A stretch of DNA of 64,000 nucleotides, taken from NCBI RefSeq assembly GCF_003625475.1, contig NZ_RAIQ01000002.1:1-64000 (forward strand). The letters are read 5' to 3'. The translations under genes and the position numbers were made by a program. The notes under the pieces are model-generated. The model was not told the origin of the DNA. It ran no database searches and was given only the letters and a program-made list of their open reading frames with translations. The DNA comes from Butyrivibrio sp. X503. Its GTDB lineage: Bacteria > Bacillota > Clostridia > Lachnospirales > Lachnospiraceae. Position 1 is the stretch's first letter; every line of letters begins with the position of its first letter. Below, piece after piece: positions 25,101-35,370 of the stretch.

Positions 25101-27452
25101 ATGAGTAAAGGAAGAAGACTTAAAAGAGTAGAAGAAAGCTTATTCGGTAATAGTAAGAAATACACTGACAATCACGTGGTTGGTCAGTTTATTTCCAATG
25201 CAAGGGGATTTGGCTTTGTGACGATAGAGGGTGAGGATGAGGATATCTTTATTCCCGAGGACTATGTTCACGGAGCTTTTCATACTGATACCGTAGAAGT
25301 GGAGATCCTTCCCGTTCAGAGCGGAAAAAGAAAAGAAGGACGTATCAGAAATATACTTGTCAGAGGGATTCAGGAGATCGTCGGAACATATCAGGCCGAG
25401 AAAAACTTTGGTTTTGTCATTCCCGACAGCGATAAGTTTACAAGCGATATCTTTATACCTATAGAATTCCACGGAAGCGCTGTTACGGGAGATAAAGTCG
25501 TTGTCACCATCACCGATTACGGCGATCCCAAGAAGAGGCAGAAGCCCGAGGGCAAGGTGAAAGAGGTCATCGGAAACATCAACGATCCCGGTGTCGATAT
25601 ATTATCTATTGTAAAGAACTACGATATCCCGACGGAGTTCCCCGAGAGGGTGATAAACCAGGCAAATAAATGCCCCGATGTCATAAGCGAAGCCGATATG
25701 CTTGGAAGGATGGATCTTCGAGATGTGACTATGGTCACGATAGACGGAGAGGATGCCAAGGATCTCGACGATGCTGTAAGTCTTTCTATTGATGATGAAG
25801 GACTGTATCATCTCGGAGTTCATATTGCCGATGTAACCAATTACGTTCAGGAAAAGTCGGCTCTCGACAGAGAAGCATTAAAGCGCGGAACCAGTGTTTA
25901 TCTTGTGGACAGGGTTATACCCATGCTGCCTCACAGGCTTTCAAACGGTATCTGCTCGCTCAATCACGGCGAGGACAGGCTGGCTCTTTCTTGTCTTATG
26001 ACCATTGATAAGAACGGCGGCGTTATCGATCATGAGATTGCCGAGACTGTCATAAATGTCAACGAGAGGATGTCATATACTTCCGTTGCCAAGATACTCG
26101 AGGATGAGGACGAAGAAGAGATTGCTAAATATGAAGAGCTTGTACCCATGTTCAAGGATATGGCCAAGCTTTCATCCATTCTTAGGAAAAAGAGAGAGAA
26201 GAAGGGTGCAATAGATTTTGATTTCCCCGAGACCAAGATTATTCTTGATAAAGAGGGAAATCCCATAGATATCGTTCCTCATGAGAGAAACACGGCAACG
26301 AAGCTTATTGAGGACTTCATGCTTGCTGCTAACCAGACGGTTGCGGAGCACTTTTATTTCCTTCAGAGTCCTTTCGTATATCGTATACATGAGCAGCCCG
26401 ATCCGGAGAAAATCTCGACACTCTCAGCTTTTGTGAGCAGCTTCGGACTTCACATAAAGACAAGACGTGATGAGGGGGTTAAGCCAAAAGAGCTGCAAAA
26501 GCTCCTTAAGAATATAGAGGGAAGCAAGGAAGAGGCTGTTATCAGCAGGATGACTCTTCGCAGTATGATGCAGGCCAAGTACAGCACGGAATGTACGGGA
26601 CACTTCGGACTTGCATTTGATTACTATTGCCATTTCACCTCTCCCATCAGAAGATATCCCGATCTTCAGATCCACAGAATAATCAAGGATCATTTAAGAG
26701 GCAGGATGAATGAAGCTAAGATGCTTCATTACAGTGAGATCCTCGATGAAGTTGCCAAGCATTCTTCCGAGACGGAAAGAAGAGCGGAAGAAGCCGAGCG
26801 TGAGACCGATAAGCTCAAGAAGGCTCAGTACATGGAAAAACATATCGGTGAAGTTTTTGAGGGAGTTGTATCCGGTGTGACCGCTTGGGGTCTTTTTGTT
26901 GAACTTGAGAATTCCTGCGAAGGAATGGTCGCTGCCGCTTCTATGGCGGATGATTTCTACGTATATGACGAAGCTCAGATGAAGCTTGTCGGCGAGAGGT
27001 ATCACAAGGAATACACTCTTGGACAGAAGGTTAATATAAAGGTTGTAGGAGCCGACAGGATTTCAAAGACTATCGACTTCAGGCTTGTTGATGAAGACTT
27101 TGATGAGAATGAAGATGAATTGCGTTATGAAGAAGAGTATGTCCCAAAGGCTCGTAAGCTTGCCGGTGACAAGGCCAAGAAGATAAGAACCCTTAGTAAA
27201 AAAGCCAAGGAAGAGGCTGATAATGCGCAGATTTCAGAAGAAGTAGATAGGCTTTTGAAAAAGGCAAAGAAGGAATTATCCAAAACTTCCTCAAAGACCG
27301 CCAAAGGAAAAGCTTCTAAGAAATCTGATAAGAAGGCGGATAAGAAGACCAAGTCCACAAGAAAGGTCTACAAGGTCCACAAGTACAAGAAGTCTGCAAC
27401 AAGCAAGGCGGCAAGAAGTGCGCAGGGCAAGGGCAGAAAGAAGAAAAGATAA
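25101..27452 (+). CDS. rnr: Ribonuclease R
   Basis: This 783-residue 3'-5' exoribonuclease degrades structured RNA and works with tmRNA on stalled messages. Two cold-shock OB domains come first (GFGFVTIEGEDEDIFIP; FGFVIPDSDKFTSDIFIP). The RNB domain follows, with active-site aspartates in TIDGEDAKDLDDAVS (near residues 215-229), HIADVTNYV and FTSPIRRYPDLQIHR. An S1 domain is at about 590-665 (FEGVVSGVTAWGLFVEL), and a Lys-rich tail covers the last ~90 residues. smpB and ssrA follow, forming the rescue cluster. Confidence 0.96.
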   Translation: MSKGRRLKRVEESLFGNSKKYTDNHVVGQFISNARGFGFVTIEGEDEDIFIPEDYVHGAFHTDTVEVEILPVQSGKRKEGRIRNILVRGIQEIVGTYQAEKNFGFVIPDSDKFTSDIFIPIEFHGSAVTGDKVVVTITDYGDPKKRQKPEGKVKEVIGNINDPGVDILSIVKNYDIPTEFPERVINQANKCPDVISEADMLGRMDLRDVTMVTIDGEDAKDLDDAVSLSIDDEGLYHLGVHIADVTNYVQEKSALDREALKRGTSVYLVDRVIPMLPHRLSNGICSLNHGEDRLALSCLMTIDKNGGVIDHEIAETVINVNERMSYTSVAKILEDEDEEEIAKYEELVPMFKDMAKLSSILRKKREKKGAIDFDFPETKIILDKEGNPIDIVPHERNTATKLIEDFMLAANQTVAEHFYFLQSPFVYRIHEQPDPEKISTLSAFVSSFGLHIKTRRDEGVKPKELQKLLKNIEGSKEEAVISRMTLRSMMQAKYSTECTGHFGLAFDYYCHFTSPIRRYPDLQIHRIIKDHLRGRMNEAKMLHYSEILDEVAKHSSETERRAEEAERETDKLKKAQYMEKHIGEVFEGVVSGVTAWGLFVELENSCEGMVAAASMADDFYVYDEAQMKLVGERYHKEYTLGQKVNIKVVGADRISKTIDFRLVDEDFDENEDELRYEEEYVPKARKLAGDKAKKIRTLSKKAKEEADNAQISEEVDRLLKKAKKELSKTSSKTAKGKASKKSDKKADKKTKSTRKVYKVHKYKKSATSKAARSAQGKGRKKKR

Positions 27453-27470
27453 AGAAAACAGGTAAGTAAC

Positions 27471-27941
27471 ATGGCAGAAGATAACAAGGCTAGAAAGCTT
27501 GTAGCTAACAATAAAAAAGCATATCACGATTATTTTATCGAGGAGAAGTACGAAGCAGGTATCGAGCTCTTTGGAACCGAGGTAAAATCAATACGTCAGG
27601 GCAAGTGCAGTATAAAAGAAGCTTGGATAAGTATTGATAAGGGTGAAGCTTTTATCATGGGCATGAATGTAAGCCCTTATGAGAAAGGTAATATCTTTAA
27701 CAAGGATCCCTTAAGAGTTAAGAAGCTTCTTTTGCACAAAGCTGAGATAAGAAAGCTTGACCAGCAGAAAATGGTACAGGGGTACACCCTTGTACCTCTC
27801 GAGGTCTACTTTAAGAACGGCAAGGTCAAAGTCGAGATCGGTCTTGCTAAAGGTAAGAAGCTCTATGATAAGAGAGCGGATATGGCCAAGAAGGATCAGC
27901 AGAGAGAAGTCGAGAAAGAGTTTAAGCTTAAATTTAAATAA
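27471..27941 (+). CDS. smpB: SsrA-binding protein
   Basis: This 156-residue protein binds tmRNA and brings it to stalled ribosomes. Family blocks: [20 protein letters not shown] near residue 13, [60 protein letters not shown], and a basic C-terminal tail. It lies just upstream of its RNA partner ssrA, the standard arrangement. Confidence 0.97.
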   Translation: MAEDNKARKLVANNKKAYHDYFIEEKYEAGIELFGTEVKSIRQGKCSIKEAWISIDKGEAFIMGMNVSPYEKGNIFNKDPLRVKKLLLHKAEIRKLDQQKMVQGYTLVPLEVYFKNGKVKVEIGLAKGKKLYDKRADMAKKDQQREVEKEFKLKFK

Positions 27942-27956
27942 AGAGGGTTCTATCTG

Positions 27957-27985
27957 TTGATTTTGATGATTGTTACCGATATACT
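27957..27985 (+). promoter_or_regulatory. Promoter of ssrA
   Basis: TTGATT (27957-27962), a 17-base spacer and TATACT (27980-27985). A transcript starting near 27992 would carry a short leader removed by RNase P at the tmRNA 5' end. Confidence 0.6.
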
Positions 27986-28009
27986 GTAGTAGCAATACAA
28001 ATTTAATAA

Positions 28010-28358
28010 GGGTTAGTAAAGGTTTCGACAGGGATTTTGAAGCTGGAGAAGCTATCCGCAGGACGGTGCGTTAAACCTCAACTTAAAATTAAACGCTAAC
28101 ACAGAATTAGCAGCTGCCTAAATGCAGCACGTCGACCCGGGTGCACCTACACATTCGGTAATCGGCGTCAAACTTTGTAGGAAACGACATAGCTTAAGCT
28201 TTGCGGCTATGGTCGTATCATGAAGCTACCGATTGTTTGCAGTTGTCAATTACCGCGGCATGAGGGAACAGGGATGCAGAATCCCGGAATAATTGACTAT
28301 GATAGTAGAAGGACAGGGGATGAGTTTTTGGACGCGGGTTCGACTCCCGCCTAATCCA
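28010..28358 (+). ncRNA. ssrA: Transfer-messenger RNA
   Basis: This is a one-piece tmRNA of about 349 bases. The 5' GGGTTAG (28010-28016) pairs with the 3' CTAATCC (28351-28357, one G-U), closing the acceptor stem; discriminator A is 28358 and the CCA end is not fully encoded. The conserved GGTTTCGACAGGG follows the 5' stem, and the T-arm GCGGGTTCGACTCCCGC precedes the 3' end. The tag frame ends NANTELAAA then TAA (28126-28128), with the resume codon lying within the preceding ~30 bases. It rescues stalled ribosomes with SmpB and RNase R, encoded upstream. Confidence 0.95.
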
Positions 28359-28363
28359 TACTT

Positions 28364-28392
28364 AAAAGCCGCATGATTATGCGGCTTTTATA
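28364..28392 (+). terminator. Intrinsic terminator of ssrA
   Basis: Perfect stem AAAAGCCGCAT (28364-28374), loop gatt, ATGCGGCTTTT (28379-28389). Confidence 0.9.
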
Positions 28393-28453
28393 ATATAGGC
28401 AACAAAAAATCGTATGCCAAGAAGATTGACGATTAATTATTACAGAGGTTTTT

Positions 28454-30133
28454 ATGAGGAGATGGGTATCAATACTGTTAACGGGAGTTATGGTCGTGGG
28501 GATGATAAGTCATAACACTGTTGACGTCGTAGCAAGTAAAGCTAAGAATCCGATCATAGAAGTGATGACAGTTGAACAGAAGCTGGCACAGATGATCATG
28601 CCATCATTGAGAAGCTGGAATGGGACAGATATTACAGCTTTAAATCCGGAGCTTGTAAAAGTATTGGGAAAGTACGATTTTGGTGGAGTGATCTTATTTG
28701 GTCAGAATACTAAGGATGCGACTCAGACTACTGAGCTTATCAACAGCATTCAGGATGCGCATGAAAACGGCGGCTTTAAATACGATATGTTTATTGCTGT
28801 AGACCAGGAAGGCGGAAGAGTTACCCGTCTGCAAACGGGAACAAATATGCCCGGTAACATGGCGGTTGCGGCCACAGGAGATGTTTCAAATGCATATAAG
28901 GCTGCGAGCGTGATCGGAGAAGAGCTCGCCGTGCAGGGCTTTAATCTTGATTTTGCACCGGTTGTTGATGTTAACAGCAATCCTGCAAACCCTGTTATAG
29001 GCGTAAGATCTTTTTCCGAAGATCCGAATGTGGTTACCAAGTTTGGAAAGAGTTATATGATGGGACTTCATTATCAAAATGTAATGTCCTGTCTTAAGCA
29101 TTTCCCGGGGCACGGAGATACGGACGTTGACAGCCATACGGGACTTCCTGTGGTCAACAAAAGCTATGAAGAGATGATGAAAACTGAACTTGTTCCATAC
29201 GCTGCATTGGCTAAGAGCGCGGATTTCATAATGACAGCGCATATTCAGTACCCGAAGATAGAAAAAGAGACTTGCATATCCAAAAGTTCGGGACAAAACA
29301 TTTTCCTTCCGGCTACTCTTTCCAAAAAGTTTTTGACGGATATCCTTAGAGGAGACCTTGGATATAAGGGACTTATCATAACGGATTCCATGGAGATGGA
29401 TGCAATAACCGTCAATTTCGATAAGCTTGATGCATCTGCGAGGGCGATCAATGCAGGCGCGGATATGCTTTTGATGCCTGTAAGACTTACTTCTGAAGCA
29501 GATATAAATAATCTGGATGCTTATATCAAAGGTCTTGCAGCCAAGGTTGAAAGCGGAGAAATCTCCGAAAGCAGATTAAATGAATCTGTAAACAGGATCA
29601 TGAAGATCAAGGATAAATACGGCCTTTATAACGGGAAGGTAAGAGCTTCCGGGGAAAAGGCTGCAAGTGTTGTCGGTTCCAAGGAGCATAAGGCTGTGGA
29701 ATGGGATATCGCATTGGCAGCCGTAAAAGGCGTGAAGAACGAAGGCGTGTATCCTATCTCGAAGGATAAGAAGGTAGTAATTTTCTATCATGATGAGGCA
29801 CAGCTTGCTTCAATCAAGGCAGGAGCCGAGAAGGCCGGAGCAAACGAGATAAAATACGTCAGCTATGAAAAAGGAGTAGGTGCTAACGCGGATACAGCCA
29901 TCCGGGATGCGGATGTTGTGGTTTGTATATCAACCTGTTCAACGGGAAAAGAAATCAAAGAAAATACCGAAGTAAAGACATTGCTTCAAAAGGCTAAAAC
30001 ATGCCGCAAAATGACTTTGGTATTGAGTACAAATCTTCCGTATGATCTTGAAGGGCTTAATGACGCGGATGTGCTGGTCGCTTGTTATGGACCGGGGATC
30101 AATGTGACTGCGGCTATTTATAAATTGTTTTAA
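28454..30133 (+). CDS. Secreted GH3 beta-N-acetylhexosaminidase (NagZ-like)
   Basis: This 559-residue glycoside hydrolase family 3 protein has an N-terminal signal (WVSILLTGVMVVGMISHNTV). NagZ-type motifs are clear: AVDQEGGRVTRL, LKHFPGHGDTDVDSH (near residue 214, with the His/Asp catalytic dyad loop) and nucleophile Asp in ITDSMEMDAI (near 310). A C-terminal domain of about 160 residues follows the barrel. It likely releases N-acetylglucosamine from peptidoglycan or chitin-derived sugars outside the cell; the substrate is inferred from the motif. It stands alone after ssrA. Confidence 0.9.
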   Translation: MRRWVSILLTGVMVVGMISHNTVDVVASKAKNPIIEVMTVEQKLAQMIMPSLRSWNGTDITALNPELVKVLGKYDFGGVILFGQNTKDATQTTELINSIQDAHENGGFKYDMFIAVDQEGGRVTRLQTGTNMPGNMAVAATGDVSNAYKAASVIGEELAVQGFNLDFAPVVDVNSNPANPVIGVRSFSEDPNVVTKFGKSYMMGLHYQNVMSCLKHFPGHGDTDVDSHTGLPVVNKSYEEMMKTELVPYAALAKSADFIMTAHIQYPKIEKETCISKSSGQNIFLPATLSKKFLTDILRGDLGYKGLIITDSMEMDAITVNFDKLDASARAINAGADMLLMPVRLTSEADINNLDAYIKGLAAKVESGEISESRLNESVNRIMKIKDKYGLYNGKVRASGEKAASVVGSKEHKAVEWDIALAAVKGVKNEGVYPISKDKKVVIFYHDEAQLASIKAGAEKAGANEIKYVSYEKGVGANADTAIRDADVVVCISTCSTGKEIKENTEVKTLLQKAKTCRKMTLVLSTNLPYDLEGLNDADVLVACYGPGINVTAAIYKLF

Positions 30134-30260
30134 GAATGAACATTGTATACTGTTAAACATTATTGGAATGTGTTATATTATTTCCATATAACATAGCTTT
30201 CCCAAGAAATATGCGGGAGAGAATGAATGGGAATGTGAAAGGTATAGTGGGAAACGGTGT

Positions 30261-31349
30261 ATGGCGGATACCGGACGTAGGATATGCATGATAGTTCAGC
30301 AGAAAGATGTCAAAGGCGGAATAGCCGCTGTTGTATCCGGGTATTATGGAAGCGCTCTTGAGAGTAAATATGACATCAGATATGTTGAATCATATTGTGA
30401 CGGAAGTAAATTTCAAAAGCTTATCAAAGCTTTGAAGGGTGTCTTCGAGTTCCGTAAAGTCTTAAAAAGCTTTAAACCTGAGCTTGTTCATATACATTCT
30501 TCTTTCGGACCCAGCTTTTACAGGATGCAGCCTTTTTTGTACATGGCAAAGAGACGAGGCATTCCTGTAGTCGATCACCTTCACGGTGCGGATTTTAAGA
30601 CATTTTATCATGACGCATCGGATAAGAAGAAAAGGCTTATAAAGCGGGTTTATAACGATTTTTCTAAGATAATTGTTCTTTCCAAAGAGTGGGAAGAGAC
30701 AATGTCGCAGCTAGTTCCAAACGATAAACTTACAGTCATCGAGAATTATTGCAGACCCCAAGAGAGAAAAACTGTAGAGAGTTTGTTTGATGAAAGGTTT
30801 GATAAGAAGCAGGTTCTTTTCCTCGGAGAGTTAGGAAAAAGAAAAGGCGGCTACGACTTTGCGTCTATTGTAAAAAAGACTCTGGCAAAGGTCCCCGACG
30901 CTTCGTTTGTCTTTTGCGGAAGCGGAACGCAGGCTGATGTTGAAGAGATAACCTATGACGTTTACAGCGTTACGACCAAGGAGAAAGCTCTTTTTCCCGG
31001 TTGGGTCAGAGGAGAGGATAAGGATAAGTATTTAAAAGGATCCTCGATATATCTTTTGCCTTCATATGATGAAGGACTTCCGATGTCGATACTTGATGCG
31101 ATGGCGTACGGATTACCCGTTGTTTCGACCAATGTCGGAGGTATTCCAAAGATCGTAAGAGGCGGAGTAAACGGCTTTATATCAGCCCCCGGTGACGTTG
31201 ACAGCATAAGCGACGGGATCGCCAAGCTCTTATCTGATAAGGACGTTTATATCCGTGCTTCAAAAGCAAGCTATGAAATAGCTGACAAAGAGTACAATTT
31301 TGATACACATATTGCCAAGCTTGAAGAGGTATATAATAGTTTCCTTTAA
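30261..31349 (+). CDS. Glycosyltransferase family 4 protein
   Basis: This 362-residue GT-B fold enzyme starts RICMIVQQKDVKGGIAAVV. The C-terminal GT4 donor-site motif is PSYDEGLPMSILDAMAYGLP (E-x7-E type), followed by VVSTNVGGIPKIV. It would transfer a sugar from a nucleotide sugar to a cell-surface polysaccharide or glycolipid. It is paired with the hexapeptide acyltransferase 20 bases downstream. Neighbouring genes do not form a full polysaccharide locus, so acceptor and donor are unknown. Confidence 0.88.
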   Translation: MADTGRRICMIVQQKDVKGGIAAVVSGYYGSALESKYDIRYVESYCDGSKFQKLIKALKGVFEFRKVLKSFKPELVHIHSSFGPSFYRMQPFLYMAKRRGIPVVDHLHGADFKTFYHDASDKKKRLIKRVYNDFSKIIVLSKEWEETMSQLVPNDKLTVIENYCRPQERKTVESLFDERFDKKQVLFLGELGKRKGGYDFASIVKKTLAKVPDASFVFCGSGTQADVEEITYDVYSVTTKEKALFPGWVRGEDKDKYLKGSSIYLLPSYDEGLPMSILDAMAYGLPVVSTNVGGIPKIVRGGVNGFISAPGDVDSISDGIAKLLSDKDVYIRASKASYEIADKEYNFDTHIAKLEEVYNSFL

Positions 31350-31369
31350 ATAAAAAGTCGGAGGAAAAA

Positions 31370-31885
31370 ATGAGATCACCCTTTCTTTATCTTAAAAATT
31401 TTATAGGTATCGGATGTAGGAAAGTTCGTTTTTTGTCTGCTTTTTCGGCAGGTGCGGTTCAGACTTTTGACAAGCTTTATGTTGAGATTTACAAAAAAGG
31501 CAAGATCACGCTCGGAAGCTATAACCAGAACAGAGGCAATCTTTATCTTGTTGCCGACGGAGGAGAGCTAAAGATCGGAGATCACTGCTTTTTTAACACG
31601 GGGACATGTATTACCGCAGCCAAATCCGTAACCATTGGAAACAACTGCAAATTCGGCAATAACGTTGTTATCGTAGATCACGATCATGATTTCAGAAATA
31701 AGACGGACAGCGAGTTTATTAGCTCTGATGTAGTCATAGAAGATGATGTATGGGTGGGCGCGGGAACTGTGATCCTTCGCGGAACTCATATCGGAAAGGG
31801 TGCTGTTATCGGAGCGGGCAGCATAATAAAAGGAAAAATTAATCCAAACGCTATAATAATTCAGAAGAGATCGGCCGATATATAA
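31370..31885 (+). CDS. Hexapeptide-repeat acyltransferase
   Basis: This 171-residue left-handed beta-helix protein of the LbetaH/maltose O-acetyltransferase type has repeats such as LKIGDHCFFNTGTCIT, VTIGNNCKFGNNVVI and VVIEDDVWVGAGTVI, plus the active-site His in IVDHDHDF. It would acetylate a sugar made by the preceding glycosyltransferase. GGAGG lies just upstream of ATG 31370. The substrate is inferred. Confidence 0.85.
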   Translation: MRSPFLYLKNFIGIGCRKVRFLSAFSAGAVQTFDKLYVEIYKKGKITLGSYNQNRGNLYLVADGGELKIGDHCFFNTGTCITAAKSVTIGNNCKFGNNVVIVDHDHDFRNKTDSEFISSDVVIEDDVWVGAGTVILRGTHIGKGAVIGAGSIIKGKINPNAIIIQKRSADI

Positions 31886-31939
31886 TGAAATGTCATATTG
31901 GCCGGATTAATAATAACATTATAAGAGAGTGTAAAAGAC

Positions 31940-32737
31940 ATGGCAGTCAGTAAAAAAAGAATTGTTGTTAAGGTGGGAACATCCACTATCACTAACGAGA
32001 GCGGCAATGTAGATATCCGTGCTCTCGATCATTTATGCAGAGCTCTTTCGGGAGTTGAGAATCTTGGTTATGACCTGGTGCTTGTTTCATCGGGAGCCAT
32101 CGCTGTTGGCGCAGGCAAGATGAGACTTGCGCAGAAGCCCAAGGAGATCAAAATGAAGCAGGCAGCCGCAGCTGTCGGGCAGACTGAGCTCATGCATCTC
32201 TATGATAAGTTCTTTGGTGAATACAACAGGATGGTAGGCCAGATACTTCTTGATAATGCGGATTTCAGCAATCCGGTAAGAAGTGAAAACCTAAAGAACA
32301 CATTCGATGCTCTTTTGGAAAATCACATTATTCCCATTGTAAATGAGAATGACTCCGTTTCACATACGGAGATCGAATCCGAAAAGAAGCTTTTTTCCGA
32401 TAACGATATGTTGTCGGCTCTTGTTGCGGTGTTCTGCAATGCAAGTAAGCTTATTATCTTTTCCGATATAGACGGTCTTTATGACGGTAATCCCAAGACC
32501 GATCCAAATGCCAAGGTTATAAGCAGGGTTGAGGAGATAACCGATGAGCTTAAAAAAGTAGCTTCGGGATCAGGCTCGAATAGGGGAACGGGCGGAATGA
32601 TCACTAAGCTTGAAGCTGCTGAGCTTGCAACTTCTCACGGCATTGATGTTCTTGTTACAAACGGCAAGTATCCGGAGAAGCTATACGACATCATCGAGAA
32701 GAAGAAAGTCGGAACTTTGTTTGTGGCGAAAGAGTAA
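31940..32737 (+). CDS. proB: Glutamate 5-kinase, short form
   Basis: This 265-residue amino-acid kinase catalyses the first step of proline synthesis. The family start RIVVKVGTSTIT, VLVSSGAIAVGAG, NENDSV and DIDGLYDGNP with GTGGMITKLEAAELA are all present. It lacks the C-terminal PUA domain (about 100 residues) of the Bacillus and E. coli enzymes, as some Firmicutes forms do. No proA is adjacent, so the second step must be encoded elsewhere. Confidence 0.95.
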   Translation: MAVSKKRIVVKVGTSTITNESGNVDIRALDHLCRALSGVENLGYDLVLVSSGAIAVGAGKMRLAQKPKEIKMKQAAAAVGQTELMHLYDKFFGEYNRMVGQILLDNADFSNPVRSENLKNTFDALLENHIIPIVNENDSVSHTEIESEKKLFSDNDMLSALVAVFCNASKLIIFSDIDGLYDGNPKTDPNAKVISRVEEITDELKKVASGSGSNRGTGGMITKLEAAELATSHGIDVLVTNGKYPEKLYDIIEKKKVGTLFVAKE

Positions 32738-32816
32738 TACTTAAGTTGTATGGTTTTTATCATGGAGGAGACGTCCTCTTTGATATTGCTATAAAAGTTA
32801 ATATGGAGGCGTGTGT

Positions 32817-34586
32817 ATGAAAAGCAAAAAGAAAAAAGGGGTAAAGTGGTTTCATTCTATTTTGTTCCAAGTTATCGCAGTAAACGTTGCGATGCTGGTT
32901 ATCTTCGGGGCAGTGATGTTCACTACGATGGATTCACTGGATAACACAGTAAACAATTCCAATCAGCTGATCAAGTATGTTGCTTCGGCCAATATGTACG
33001 AGGGAAACGTTTCTACCAGAATTTACGACATCTTTGCACAACCGTTTGTATATATTTATGCCAGTAGAGAATTAAAACCGACAATTGATACTGAAGTCAG
33101 AGCTGATTTCGAGGATCTGAAGGCTTCTATGGCATCACTCATTGATGTATTTAAGCAGCACGATGATGAAGAGTCTGTAAAGGCTCTTAGTATCGCCCAA
33201 GAGCTCAGTACCAATGTTGACACCTATGTAACGATGGTAGAAAATGCCATGGATCTTGCTAAGTCGGGAGCCGGTGCACAGTGTACTGTCGTTATGGAAG
33301 GCGATGTTAAAGACCTTATGAATACCATCGACGCTCAGCTTGTTGAGCTGAATGCGGCGGTTAACGATATTTCCACTGGTTCAATAAACAATATGATAGG
33401 CAGAAGGAATCAGGCAGTTTATAAGTCTGTTATAGGACTTGTTATCTTCCTTATCTGTGTTGCAATAACCTTTAACCTTAACTATTTCCTTATAGTTAAG
33501 AAGATCAGATCGATCTCCAATGAAGTTAATACCATTATTGATGATATTGACAGCGGTAACGGAGATCTTACAGCCAGGATCAATACCAAGACAAACTCAG
33601 AGCTTATCTTCTTCAAAAATGGATTTAACAAGTTCATTGAGAATCTTCAGAACGTTATGCGTGAAGTTAAGAACGGAACTGTTGTCCTTACTACTTCCGA
33701 GGAAGAAGTATCCGAGAAGATTCAGAAAGCCAATGACAATGTTACCAATACTTCCGCAGCTCTTCAGGAGCTTTCGGCAAGTATGGATACCGTATCAGCA
33801 ACTGCTACAACCATGACAGAGAAGCTTGTTGACGTTAAGAGCGCTACTGACAGCATAAATGCAGAAGTGGCAGAAGGAAAAGAGACAGCTGAGCACATCA
33901 AGATCGAGGCTGAATCCGTTCAGGAAGAAGTTAATCAGAAGAAGAGCAATACAGGAAGTAAGATGGAAGAGCTCAGTGCCGTACTTGAGCAGTCTGTTCA
34001 GGATTCCGAGCAGGTTAATCAGATCGGTGAGCTTACAAACGTAATTCTTGATATTGCATCTCAGACTAACCTTCTTGCTCTCAATGCAAGTATTGAGGCT
34101 GCAAGAGCAGGTGAAGCCGGAAGAGGCTTTGCTGTAGTTGCGGAAGAGATCAGCTCACTTGCTGAGAACAGCAGACAGACAGCGGGCAATATCCAGAAGA
34201 TCAGTCAGGGTGTTACCGATGCGGTTAAGGCACTTTCGGATAATGCTATGCAGGTGCTTGAATTTATCAATACGACCGTTCTTTCAGACTACGATTCATT
34301 TGTTGAAGTTGGAGCCAAGTATGAGAATACTGCATCCATAATCGATGATATGCTCAATAAGTTCAGTGAGAAAGCTGAGAATCTCGGCGTTATCATGGAG
34401 CAGATGTCCGAGCATGTTACATCCATCAATCAGTCCGTTCAGGAGAGCACAGTTGCGATCAATACTTCTGCAACAAACTCAACTGAGATCGTTGGACAGA
34501 TGCAGGGTATCGGAGAAGCAATGGACAACAATAACAAAGTTACAAGCCAGCTTTCCGACAGCACCAAGCAGTTCGTTACTGTTTAA
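32817..34586 (+). CDS. Methyl-accepting chemotaxis protein
   Basis: This 589-residue chemoreceptor has TM1 at about residues 12-35 and an extracytoplasmic helical sensor of about 165 residues (four-helix type). TM2 follows at about 205-227, then a HAMP-like linker, then a coiled-coil signalling domain with the hairpin tip [20 protein letters not shown] and [12 protein letters not shown]. It would signal through CheW/CheA to flagella. ATG 32817 sits seven bases after GGAGG; the codon at 32811 is less likely. It is not in a chemotaxis operon, and the ligand is unknown. Confidence 0.93.
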   Translation: MKSKKKKGVKWFHSILFQVIAVNVAMLVIFGAVMFTTMDSLDNTVNNSNQLIKYVASANMYEGNVSTRIYDIFAQPFVYIYASRELKPTIDTEVRADFEDLKASMASLIDVFKQHDDEESVKALSIAQELSTNVDTYVTMVENAMDLAKSGAGAQCTVVMEGDVKDLMNTIDAQLVELNAAVNDISTGSINNMIGRRNQAVYKSVIGLVIFLICVAITFNLNYFLIVKKIRSISNEVNTIIDDIDSGNGDLTARINTKTNSELIFFKNGFNKFIENLQNVMREVKNGTVVLTTSEEEVSEKIQKANDNVTNTSAALQELSASMDTVSATATTMTEKLVDVKSATDSINAEVAEGKETAEHIKIEAESVQEEVNQKKSNTGSKMEELSAVLEQSVQDSEQVNQIGELTNVILDIASQTNLLALNASIEAARAGEAGRGFAVVAEEISSLAENSRQTAGNIQKISQGVTDAVKALSDNAMQVLEFINTTVLSDYDSFVEVGAKYENTASIIDDMLNKFSEKAENLGVIMEQMSEHVTSINQSVQESTVAINTSATNSTEIVGQMQGIGEAMDNNNKVTSQLSDSTKQFVTV

Positions 34587-34628
34587 TACCAATCAGTTTT
34601 ATCTGGCAGTAAAAAGAGACAAAAATAT

Positions 34629-34665
34629 CGGCATCGTCTTGAGGGTTCAAGGCGATGCCGTTTTT
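34629..34665 (+). terminator. Intrinsic terminator after the chemoreceptor gene
   Basis: CGGCATCG (34629-34636) pairs with CGATGCCG (34653-34660), with an inner CTTGA/TCAAG stem, followed by TTTTT. Confidence 0.85.
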
Positions 34666-34699
34666 CATTGGATCATATAAACTGTCTTATATAGTATTA

Positions 34700-35269
34700 T
34701 CAGATATTCTCATGATACTTGTCATAGATCTCTGTAAGATATGACTTAACTATCTGAATATTTGTCATCTTTCGAAGATCGGAATTGCCCATCATTACGG
34801 CAATCTCATCTGCAAGAAGAAGCATATTGTAGATTTTAAGTTTGAACTGATCTCTGTCGAGCTCGTCAATGTTGACCTGCATAAGAGGTGAACCGAGCTT
34901 GAGTGTAACGTTGTCATCTGCGATACCTGTAAGCATCATACGTGTCGTGGGATCGAAGTTGACATAGAGTATAAGTTTTTCTTTTTCATGCTTCTTAAGT
35001 GTGTTCTCATTCTGATGAGAAGTCTCAAGCCACTCGTAAAGATCTGCTTCATCAGGGTTTAAGAGGAACTTTGTAAGCTCATCCTTGTGCTTTTCTACAT
35101 ACTGCATATATTTGCTTGCGCTGGGGCCTGTATAAGCAAGTTCAACTCTTACTCCCGAATCCGAGCGTACAAGCCTGCATTTCTCGGCAACCTCTTTAAT
35201 TTTTAATGTTGTTTCGTTTGATCCGATCATCTTAAAGGTGCCGGTTTCTAATTCCTGCTTGAATTCCAT
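34700..35269 (-). CDS. Hypothetical protein
   Basis: This soluble minus-strand protein of 189 residues is not recognised. The start MEFKQELETGTFKMIG is chosen over an upstream in-frame ATG because AGGAG lies seven bases before it. Residues 20-70 are compact and mixed; about 75-100 are highly charged (HQNENTLKKHEKEK); 100-189 form an alpha/beta region (LILYVNFDPTTRMMLTG, KIYNMLLLADEIAVMMG). It sits between a convergent chemoreceptor and the divergent ftsK gene. A signalling role beside the chemoreceptor is only a guess. Confidence 0.75.
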   Translation of the reverse strand: MEFKQELETGTFKMIGSNETTLKIKEVAEKCRLVRSDSGVRVELAYTGPSASKYMQYVEKHKDELTKFLLNPDEADLYEWLETSHQNENTLKKHEKEKLILYVNFDPTTRMMLTGIADDNVTLKLGSPLMQVNIDELDRDQFKLKIYNMLLLADEIAVMMGNSDLRKMTNIQIVKSYLTEIYDKYHENI

Positions 35270-35370
35270 TGTGATCTCCTTTTTTCTAAATCTACAGTAA
35301 CGTAAGTATAGCATAAGGGTGCTAAAAATGGTATACTAATAGAGATTTTGTAAAGAAATAAGGGGATAAC

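Noticed and set aside
28331-28357. tRNA-like 3' half with a GGTTCGACTCC arm
   Set aside because: It is the T-arm and acceptor strand of the tmRNA, not a separate tRNA. No other tRNA gene was recognised in the window.
32763-32778. Small hairpin GAGGA/TCCTC before the chemoreceptor gene
   Set aside because: The stem has five base pairs with a weak T-run. It is too short to call a terminator.
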